This document shows positions 1-4,110 of a DNA stretch of 12,770 bases, in pieces. Each line of letters starts with the position of its first letter. Position 1 is the first letter of the stretch. Where the stretch lies: the NCBI GenBank assembly GCA_016212745.1, contig JACRDX010000026.1:1-12770 (forward strand), given 5' to 3'. The stretch comes from Candidatus Falkowiibacteriota bacterium (GTDB lineage Bacteria; Patescibacteriota; Patescibacteriia; UBA11705; JACRDX01). Made by a program: the position numbers and the translations under genes. Under the pieces are notes generated by a model. That model was given only the letters and a program-made list of their open reading frames with translations, had not been told where the DNA came from and searched no databases.

Positions 1-108
1 GCGGATGTGTTTATCTACCTGCTTGATCTCGCGAACCTGCTCGAAATTTCTCTTTTTCACGCTCTTCACGAGAAAGAGCAGGAAAACGAGAAGAGGTCTT
101 GGAGTTGA
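1..108 (+). CDS. MazG-like nucleotide pyrophosphohydrolase, C-terminal fragment
   Basis: Frame 1 is open from the left edge to a TGA at 106-108 and gives 35 residues beginning ADVFIYLLDLANLLEI and ending in a charged EKEQENEKR tail. This pattern (Asp of an ExxD metal site, a hydrophobic helix, then a Leu/Ile-rich helix and a KxxxNEKR end) is what the C-terminus of small all-alpha NTP pyrophosphatases (MazG / dCTPase type) looks like; they hydrolyse NTPs or dNTPs to NMP and PPi. The upstream EExxE part lies outside the window. A rho-independent terminator follows at 119-152, which supports a genuine gene end. The family call rests on 35 residues only and is therefore moderate. Confidence 0.6.
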   Translation, partial: ADVFIYLLDLANLLEISLFHALHEKEQENEKRSWS

Positions 109-118
109 TCGACCACAT

Positions 119-152
119 GGGGTGTTGGAAAACTTTTTCAATACCCCTTTTT
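119..152 (+). terminator. Rho-independent terminator after the MazG-like gene
   Basis: GGGGTGTTG (119-127) pairs with CAATACCCC (139-147), nine pairs with one G-U, an 11-nt loop, then five T (148-152). It lies 10 nt after the stop codon. Confidence 0.75.
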
Positions 153-251
153 ATTTGAATTTGAAAGAACAAGAATTTGCCGCCAAAGAAAAACTTGAAA
201 TTGTTAATGTTCTCGGCTTCGCCTTTCAATTTGCCCGCCCGCCAAATCCGA

Positions 252-268
252 GCCACGCTCCGCGTGGC
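252..268. repeat. Perfect hairpin GCCACGC-TCC-GCGTGGC
   Basis: A 7-bp perfect inverted repeat with a 3-nt loop. No T-run follows, so it is not a terminator. It is part of the GC-rich cluster ahead of the GIY-YIG gene. Confidence 0.7.
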
Positions 269-306
269 GAGGACAGAATTCCGTTCGAGCTATTTTTAGA
301 ATACAC

Positions 307-349
307 CGCCTTCGCCGCGCCGAAGTTCTGCTTTGCAGAACGGAGGCGG
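307..349. repeat. Nested inverted repeat (cruciform-like)
   Basis: Inner arms GTTCTGC (325-331) and GCAGAAC (335-341) pair perfectly around a TTT loop. Outer arms CCGCCT (307-312) and AGGCGG (344-349) also pair. The left spacer holds a further CG-rich run. The arrangement predicts a branched hairpin in single-stranded DNA or RNA. Confidence 0.65.
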
Positions 350-390
350 GATTCACTTTCTTTCGGCTCGGCTTCGGCCTGGCTACGCCG

Positions 391-410
391 GAGGCTGCGC
401 CAAGGCGAGC
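391..410 (+). repeat. Dispersed GC-rich repeat unit, copy 1
   Basis: GAGGCTGCGCCAAGGCGAGC matches 17 of 20 positions of a segment inside recG (4518-4537) in the same orientation. This copy is non-coding and lies about 40 bp before the GIY-YIG start codon. Confidence 0.6.
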
Positions 411-452
411 GCGACGAAGTCCGTTAAGACATGCGAAAGCAGAATTTTTTGT

Positions 453-686
453 ATGTATTATGTGTACAGTTTAAAATGTCGAGATGGTTATTATATTGGT
501 TGCACCAATGATATTAAAGACAGGATAGAACGACATGAAAAAGGGTATGTGCCAGCTACGACCAAACGGTCACCAGTAAAATTAGAGTTCTATTTTGCGA
601 TTCCCGATAAATATAAAGCCTTTGATTTTGAAAAATATCTTAAGTCCGGTTCCGGGCGAGCGTTTGTTAAAAGACATTTCGTTTAA
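453..686 (+). CDS. GIY-YIG (UvrC/URI-type) nuclease-domain protein
   Basis: A 77-residue stand-alone GIY-YIG domain. YVY (residues 3-5) and YIG (14-16) form the signature, followed by the usual TND, Arg24, His28 and the metal-binding Glu60 in FEKYLKSGSGR near the C-terminus. The length is normal for the short URI class. ATG 453 is chosen because the family begins with M-Y-x-V-Y; the frame stays open upstream to 333, but that part is GC-rich repeat DNA without family resemblance. No Shine-Dalgarno precedes the start. The family cuts DNA with a single metal; the cellular role of these stand-alone proteins is not established. A terminator follows at 703-728. The neighbouring structured repeats raise the possibility of a selfish or mobile unit, which is inference. 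Confidence 0.88.
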   Translation: MYYVYSLKCRDGYYIGCTNDIKDRIERHEKGYVPATTKRSPVKLEFYFAIPDKYKAFDFEKYLKSGSGRAFVKRHFV

Positions 687-702
687 TTAAATATTAAAAA
701 AG

Positions 703-728
703 AATAGCTAAAATTGCAGCTATTTTTT
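703..728 (+). terminator. Rho-independent terminator after the GIY-YIG gene
   Basis: AATAGCT (703-709) pairs with AGCTATT (718-724) across an 8-nt loop, and the T-run continues to 728. An A-run upstream can extend the stem with one mismatch. Confidence 0.7.
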
Positions 729-731
729 GTT

Positions 732-760
732 TTGTCTGCGACTTTCATTTTTGCTATAAT
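732..760 (+). promoter_or_regulatory. Sigma70-type promoter for the 787 gene
   Basis: TTGTCT (732-737), a 17-bp spacer and a perfect TATAAT (755-760). The start codon lies 26 nt downstream, leaving a leader of roughly 20 nt with no Shine-Dalgarno. Confidence 0.65.
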
Positions 761-786
761 AAAAACAGACAATTAATTTTCAACAT

Positions 787-1053
787 ATGAAAAAAATGTG
801 TAAAAACTCCGTTGGATTAGTGCTTGGTTTGTTTTTTGCATTAGTCCATCTTGTCTGGGCAATTCTCGCTGCCGCTGGCGCAGTCAAGCCATTGATGGAT
901 TGGGTTTTATCAATGCACATGGTGCAGTTTGACTTTGGCGTTCTTGCGTTTGACTTGGGCAAATCGGCAATGTTGGTTGTGATGACATTTGTGTGCGGCT
1001 ATGTATGTGGCTGGGTTTTTTCTGCAATTTGGAATTTGCTTAGGAAAGACTAA
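787..1053 (+). CDS. Small conserved-type membrane protein, function unknown
   Basis: An 88-residue protein with two clear hydrophobic segments (about residues 8-33 and 60-83) separated by an amphipathic stretch with LSMHMVQFDF. A short basic N-terminus (MKKMCKN) and a basic C-terminus (RKD) suggest both ends face the cytoplasm. I do not recognise a characterised family; similar short two-helix proteins are common in Patescibacteria. It is transcribed from its own TATAAT promoter and is followed 29 nt later by the DedA gene, so the two are probably co-transcribed. No catalytic motif is visible. Confidence 0.75.
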   Translation: MKKMCKNSVGLVLGLFFALVHLVWAILAAAGAVKPLMDWVLSMHMVQFDFGVLAFDLGKSAMLVVMTFVCGYVCGWVFSAIWNLLRKD

Positions 1054-1082
1054 ATTGTGAATCAAGGCAATAATTAAAAATT

Positions 1083-1691
1083 GTGACCAATTTTTTGGTA
1101 GAATTTTTTGTAAAAATTATTGAAACTGGCGGCTACGTTGGCGTTACATTTTTAATGACATTGGAAAGTATGGTGGCGCCAGTGCCAAGCGAGGCCGTTA
1201 TGCCTTTTGCCGGATTTTTGTGGTTTCAAGAGAAAATGGCACTGGTGCCCATAATTATTTTTAGTACAATCGGCAGCATTGTTGGTTCATTGATTTCTTA
1301 TTGTATTGGTTTGTTTGGCGGTAGATTATTTATAGAAAAATTTGGCAGATATTTTTTATTGAACAAAGAGCATTTGGCATCAACTGAAAAATTTTTTAAT
1401 AAATTCGGCGCAAAGACAATTTTTATCAGCAGATTTATTCCGATTGTGCGGCATTTAATTTCATTGCCAGCTGGCATGGCCAAAATGTCATTACCAAAGT
1501 TTATTGTTTATACGATTATTGGCGCTGGTTTGTGGAATACATTTTTAACATGGCTTGGTTATTATCTTGGCGGAAAATGGGAAATAATCAGGCAATACAG
1601 CGAAAAAATTGACATTGTGGTTCTAATTATTTTTGTTGCTACTATTATTTGGTGGTTTGCAAAAAGGCGAACGCGTAAAATAATCAAATAA
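1083..1691 (+). CDS. DedA family membrane transporter (SNARE-associated/VTT domain)
   Basis: A 202-residue polytopic membrane protein. ESMVAPVPSEAVMPFAGFL (residues 29-46) is the N-terminal DedA re-entrant motif; IGSIVGSLISYCIG (63-76) with GGR follows, and SRFIPIVRHLISLPAG (116-131) is the F/SRFxPxxR motif containing the essential Arg residues. The final helix is at about 176-193, before a basic tail. Characterised DedA proteins move undecaprenyl phosphate or phosphatidylethanolamine across the cytoplasmic membrane; which lipid applies here cannot be told. The start is GTG at 1083, the only start upstream of the motif block that gives the usual length; there is no Shine-Dalgarno. It probably shares a transcript with the 787 gene. 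Confidence 0.93.
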   Translation: MTNFLVEFFVKIIETGGYVGVTFLMTLESMVAPVPSEAVMPFAGFLWFQEKMALVPIIIFSTIGSIVGSLISYCIGLFGGRLFIEKFGRYFLLNKEHLASTEKFFNKFGAKTIFISRFIPIVRHLISLPAGMAKMSLPKFIVYTIIGAGLWNTFLTWLGYYLGGKWEIIRQYSEKIDIVVLIIFVATIIWWFAKRRTRKIIK

Positions 1692-1774
1692 TTTTAAATG
1701 GCGGGCAGTTCACGACCGAGGAAGCGCGGCGTAACGGAACGCGGATTGATTGGAATGAAAAATAATTATCATGG
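1692..1774. other. Intergenic segment with a GC-rich patch
   Basis: Bases about 1698-1747 are GC-rich in otherwise AT-rich DNA, with an imperfect inverted repeat around GGCGTAACGGAACGC (1727-1741). No T-run follows, so it is not an intrinsic terminator. I see no gene. Confidence 0.35.
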
Positions 1775-1780
1775 TATAAT
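1775..1780 (+). promoter_or_regulatory. TATAAT -10 box immediately upstream of ATG 1790
   Basis: A perfect TATAAT ends 9 nt before the start codon, so transcription would begin at or 1-3 nt before the ATG. The best -35 is TTGGAA at 1750-1755 with a long 19-bp spacer. This predicts a leaderless or nearly leaderless mRNA. Confidence 0.55.
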
Positions 1781-1789
1781 AAAATAAGT

Positions 1790-2062
1790 ATGTATTATCC
1801 TGAACAACAGAATCGGCCAACTGAATCAAAATCAGCAATAAAATTTTTGGTTATTGCTTACTTATTGTTGGTGGTTTGCTTTTTTTTGTGGAGTTGGCCG
1901 ATTTTTGGCTTGCCCGCTGAAATTATTATTATGGTTTTGTGCGTTTTTTCTTTGCAAAGTTTTCAACGTCGGTGGGCAATTGTTTGTTTATTGATAAACT
2001 GTATTTTTTTGCTTTTGACATTGATTAATATTGGCGTTCGCGTTTATTTAGCATATAGTTAA
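1790..2062 (+). CDS. Small membrane protein, function unknown
   Basis: A 90-residue protein with a polar N-terminus (MYYPEQQNRPTESKS) and three hydrophobic stretches (about 17-38, 41-55 and 64-87). No recognised family. The stop codon lies 3 nt before the next ATG, so it is translated as a pair with the PH-like membrane protein downstream and a joint role at the membrane is plausible. The start is fixed by a TATAAT 9 nt upstream. Confidence 0.7.
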   Translation: MYYPEQQNRPTESKSAIKFLVIAYLLLVVCFFLWSWPIFGLPAEIIIMVLCVFSLQSFQRRWAIVCLLINCIFLLLTLINIGVRVYLAYS

Positions 2063-2065
2063 AAT

Positions 2066-2539
2066 ATGAAAAAACAAAAAAATGTTCAATGGCAATTTCC
2101 AGAATATAATCAGTATGAACGAAGTCGGCTGTGGTATATTGTAATGCTGGTTTTGCTTGGCGGATTGCTTCTTTATTCTATTTTGACCGGCAATTTTTTA
2201 TTTGCTATTATTTTGGTTCTGGTGGCGTTCATTTCAGTTTTGCAAAGATTTCAGCCGCCGCTTACGATTGACGCAAGCATTGACACAAAGGGGTTGCGAA
2301 TTGGCAAAAAAAATATCCCATTTGGCGACATTGAAAAATTTTGGTTAGTGTACAATCCGCCGACTACCAAACTTTTATACATCACTTTTAAAAAAGGGCT
2401 AAAAGACAATTTGGCAATACCGCTTGAAGACGCGAATCCATTGGACATCCGCGCGGCGCTAAAAGAATTTTTGGCAGAGGATTTATCAAAGGAAGGAGAG
2501 GATTTGAATGAGCAGTTAGAACGAATTTTGCGTGTGTAA
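2066..2539 (+). CDS. Two-TM membrane protein with PH-like cytoplasmic domain
   Basis: A 157-residue protein: a polar, aromatic N-terminus (WQFPEYNQYERSRLWY), two transmembrane helices (about 22-38 and 44-59), then a soluble beta-rich region containing the pattern IDTKGLRIGKKNIPFGDIEKFW (broken here only by its length; residues about 72-93) and LLYITFKKGLKDNLAIPLED, ending in an acidic amphipathic helix. The order of two helices followed by this domain resembles the bacterial PH-like (YdbS/DUF304-like) group, common in Patescibacteria; the fold assignment is inference from pattern. It lies 3 nt after the previous gene and 10 nt before tRNA-Arg. Confidence 0.7.
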   Translation: MKKQKNVQWQFPEYNQYERSRLWYIVMLVLLGGLLLYSILTGNFLFAIILVLVAFISVLQRFQPPLTIDASIDTKGLRIGKKNIPFGDIEKFWLVYNPPTTKLLYITFKKGLKDNLAIPLEDANPLDIRAALKEFLAEDLSKEGEDLNEQLERILRV

Positions 2540-2549
2540 TTTAAATTAT

Positions 2550-2621
2550 GCGCCCGTAGTTCAACGGATAGAACATGAGTTTGCGGAGCTCGCGATTGAG
2601 GTTCAATTCCTCACGGGCGCA
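2550..2621 (+). tRNA. tRNA-Arg (anticodon GCG)
   Basis: A complete cloverleaf: acceptor GCGCCCG/CGGGCGC (2550-2556/2614-2620), discriminator A2621, D-stem GTTC/GAAC with loop AACGGATA (containing G18G19 and A20), anticodon stem TGAGT/GCTCG with two G-U pairs, loop TTGCGGA with anticodon GCG at 2583-2585, a 4-nt variable loop, and T-arm TGAGG/CCTCA with loop TTCAATT. A20, C35 and A73 agree with arginine identity. No CCA is encoded. G34 would read CGC and CGU; most bacteria instead use an A34 (inosine) tRNA for this box. No terminator follows, and it is probably transcribed with the upstream membrane-protein genes. Confidence 0.95.
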
Positions 2622-2642
2622 TTTGTAATATAGTGTTGAAAT

Positions 2643-3743
2643 ATGAAAAGACAGGAAGGGAACGTTAAACTTTCGATAGCCGGACAAGAACATCCAGAGC
2701 AGACAGCAGAATATTATTTTGATTTATTTAGAGAGGCATCGGGCGCAAATCAAAAAGATGTTGAAGACGCGAGGCGTCTTTTTTTAAATTTGCCAAAGTT
2801 GAAACCAAACGCTTTTGAGGCCGGTAAAATGGTAAGGGATTATTTGAAAGAAAATGGATTTAGTTATGATTCTTCAACGTATAAATTGCAAGATGTTATT
2901 AAATTTAAGAAAGGTAATTGTTTAAGTTTGTCGCTGATTATTGGATTGGTAATGAAAGAGCGCGGAGTTGAACCGAAATTTCAGACGCTGGTGCATCCGA
3001 TTGATGCTGTATATCAATATGAAATGCGATTGTTTGACGAATTGAAAAGCGGCGAACATTTTGATTTTCATAATCCTGTGCTGCCAGATGCGCAGGCCGA
3101 CGTGCCGCAATATTATTTCGCGCCAGTGGAACATCCTGTACTGCTTCTTGATGATAAGCATTTGGAGACCACATCAATTTCTGAAGATGAAACATCAAGC
3201 GCAGAACCAGATTCTGGAGAAAGAATCAAAGCCGAAAGTACGCGCGACTCTTCTTTTGAAGAACTTGTCGGTCAGGTTTATTTTTGTCGGGTTGTTGATG
3301 AAGTTGATGAAGCAGAAAGCGGATATAAAAGTCGCGCTATAGAATTGTGCAAAAAATCTTTGGCAATTTATCCACGAGGCAGAGAAAGTTGGGGCATGCT
3401 ATATTTATTGGCAGAAAAAGTTGGCGATGAGAAGTTGAAAAATGAAGCAAAAGAAGAATATTCAAAAATAGGAGGGGATGATTCGTTATGTTATTTTTCT
3501 TTGTATGGCATGACCGAGGATCCAAATTTTCTTAATAAAGCGCTGGAAAGATTTCCGGCTTATGCTGATGCGTTCACTGCGAAAAACGTGCGAAATATGC
3601 TGGGAAGAGTTAATGAGGCAAGATTTAATTTCGCGGTTGCTGCTTGGTGCGTAGCAAATTCATGCGTTATGAATTTGCGCCAATTTTATAAAAGAAATCA
3701 AGATATTATTATAAAATTGTTTGGAAAAGCAAAAAATCCTTGA
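2643..3743 (+). CDS. Transglutaminase-like protein with C-terminal helical (TPR-like) repeats
   Basis: A 366-residue soluble protein with no signal peptide. The centre of the N-terminal half, FKKGNCLSLSLIIGLVMKERG (residues 88-108), has the form of the SirB1/transglutaminase-core motif, with Cys93 in the nucleophile position. EHPVLLLDDKHLETTS (163-178) resembles the His and Asp strands of the fold, so Cys93-His164-Glu175 could be the active site; this is inference. A low-complexity acidic linker (about 176-205) leads to alpha-helical repeats (about 205-345) with TPR-like patterns such as AIELCKKSLAIYPRGRESW. Substrate unknown; proteases, amidases and inactive binders share this fold. It begins 21 nt after tRNA-Arg without a Shine-Dalgarno, and its TGA stop overlaps the -35 of the next promoter. 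Confidence 0.6.
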   Translation: MKRQEGNVKLSIAGQEHPEQTAEYYFDLFREASGANQKDVEDARRLFLNLPKLKPNAFEAGKMVRDYLKENGFSYDSSTYKLQDVIKFKKGNCLSLSLIIGLVMKERGVEPKFQTLVHPIDAVYQYEMRLFDELKSGEHFDFHNPVLPDAQADVPQYYFAPVEHPVLLLDDKHLETTSISEDETSSAEPDSGERIKAESTRDSSFEELVGQVYFCRVVDEVDEAESGYKSRAIELCKKSLAIYPRGRESWGMLYLLAEKVGDEKLKNEAKEEYSKIGGDDSLCYFSLYGMTEDPNFLNKALERFPAYADAFTAKNVRNMLGRVNEARFNFAVAAWCVANSCVMNLRQFYKRNQDIIIKLFGKAKNP

Positions 3744-3767
3744 CTTTTAAATTTAAATTGATAAGAT
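3740..3767 (+). promoter_or_regulatory. Promoter of the 3794 small gene
   Basis: TTGACT (3740-3745) overlaps the TGA stop of the preceding gene. TAAGAT (3762-3767) follows at a 16-bp spacer; AGATAT at 18 bp is an alternative. The leader would be about 20 nt and contains AGGAGG. Confidence 0.55.
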
Positions 3768-3782
3768 ATAGACAATCAAAAT

Positions 3783-3788
3783 AGGAGG
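3783..3788 (+). promoter_or_regulatory. Perfect Shine-Dalgarno AGGAGG deciding start 3794
   Basis: AGGAGG lies 5 nt before ATG 3794. It favours ATG 3794 over the in-frame GTG at 3788, which overlaps the site itself. Only this gene and the 6270 gene in the window have such a site. Confidence 0.8.
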
Positions 3789-3793
3789 TGGCC

Positions 3794-4006
3794 ATGAAAG
3801 AAGGTACGGAAAAGAAGAAGCCGGAGCGCCCCGTTGTCAACCCACCTGCGGCAGGTGGTGGCGTAGGACCACAATTGAGATTGAGCATGCTGCCGATGCC
3901 TGACCTGCGGCTGGAACAGCGGCTGCACATGACCCCGCGAGTTCGCAAGAGGGTTGATTCGCGAGAAGTCGCGGCGCGGACGATGTTGCCGCGGAAGAAA
4001 ATGTAG
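3794..4006 (+). CDS. Small basic Pro/Arg-rich protein, function unknown
   Basis: A 70-residue, strongly basic protein with many charged residues: a Lys/Glu/Pro-rich start (MKEGTEKKKPERP), a PPAAGGG stretch encoded by a perfect DNA palindrome (3842-3858), and an Arg-rich C-terminus ending PRKKM. The middle LRLEQRLHMTP faintly resembles the activator-binding region of sigma-54 (LxLxQxLxMTPQ), too short to assign. No membrane segment or Cys. The gene is GC-rich against AT-rich neighbours and has its own promoter, a perfect Shine-Dalgarno, a 20-bp palindrome after the stop and a terminator, i.e. a self-contained transcription unit. Its reality is supported by these signals rather than by homology. 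Confidence 0.65.
   Translation: MKEGTEKKKPERPVVNPPAAGGGVGPQLRLSMLPMPDLRLEQRLHMTPRVRKRVDSREVAARTMLPRKKM
3842..3858. repeat. Perfect palindrome inside the small ORF
   Basis: CCACCTG-CGG-CAGGTGG: a 7-bp perfect stem with a 3-nt loop, encoding the Pro-Pro-Ala-Ala-Gly-Gly segment of the 3794 protein. It is one of three GC-rich palindromic pieces found within reading frames here. Confidence 0.65.
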
Positions 4007-4026
4007 AGACGAGGCATGCCTCGTCT
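4007..4026. repeat. Perfect 20-bp palindrome between stop codon and terminator
   Basis: AGACGAGGCA followed directly by its reverse complement TGCCTCGTCT, starting 1 nt after the TAG stop (4004-4006). Only TTT follows, so it is a weak terminator at best; the proper terminator is 20 nt further on. It could be an mRNA 3'-end stabiliser or a dimeric-protein site. Confidence 0.7.
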
Positions 4027-4044
4027 TTGCGAGCAGGAATGCAC

Positions 4045-4073
4045 CCCACCGTTCAATAACGGCGGGTTTTTTT
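4045..4073 (+). terminator. Rho-independent terminator of the 3794 gene
   Basis: CCCACCGTT (4045-4053) pairs with AACGGCGGG (4058-4066) with a single A-C mismatch and a CAAT loop, followed by seven T. Confidence 0.8.
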
Positions 4074-4075
4074 AT

Positions 4076-4104
4076 TTGTTTTTCATGGCAAAATCAGATA
4101 AAAT
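4076..4104 (+). promoter_or_regulatory. Promoter of recG, predicted leaderless
   Basis: TTGTTT (4076-4081), 17-bp spacer, TAAAAT (4099-4104). Only 6 nt separate the -10 box from ATG 4111, so the transcript should begin at the start codon. The 11-mer GATAAAATTAA occurs at the same distance from the ATG at the minus-strand gene starting at 10834. Confidence 0.6.
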
Positions 4105-4110
4105 TAAGTT

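Larger units (their letters stand above)
153..452. other. Non-coding, GC-rich, hairpin-dense region upstream of the GIY-YIG gene
   Basis: No credible gene is seen in these 300 bases. Open frames exist on both strands but are low-complexity (Arg/Ala/Phe-rich) and overlap each other. From about 235 onward the base composition turns clearly GC-rich compared with the AT-rich genes around it. The segment contains several perfect short inverted repeats (252-268; 325-341 nested in an outer 307-312/344-349 arm), a GGCTTCGGCC hairpin near 380, and a 20-nt unit (391-410) that recurs inside recG. The open frame running from here into the GIY-YIG gene is best explained by absence of stops in GC-rich repeat DNA, not by an N-terminal extension. 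Confidence 0.6.

Noticed and set aside
11..256. 81-residue minus-strand frame
   Set aside because: It is antisense to the MazG-like gene end and the terminator, with no family pattern or start signals.
5..427. 140-residue open frame on the plus strand over the left end
   Set aside because: It overlaps the MazG-like gene in another frame, crosses its terminator and continues through hairpin DNA; the peptide is Arg/Phe-rich without domain pattern.
333..452. N-terminal extension of the GIY-YIG protein
   Set aside because: The first 40 residues come from GC-rich repeat DNA; the domain begins exactly at Met 453.
3709..4056. 115-residue minus-strand frame across the 3794 cassette
   Set aside because: It runs through a terminator and palindrome on the opposite strand and lacks initiation signals; the plus-strand frame has promoter, Shine-Dalgarno and terminator.
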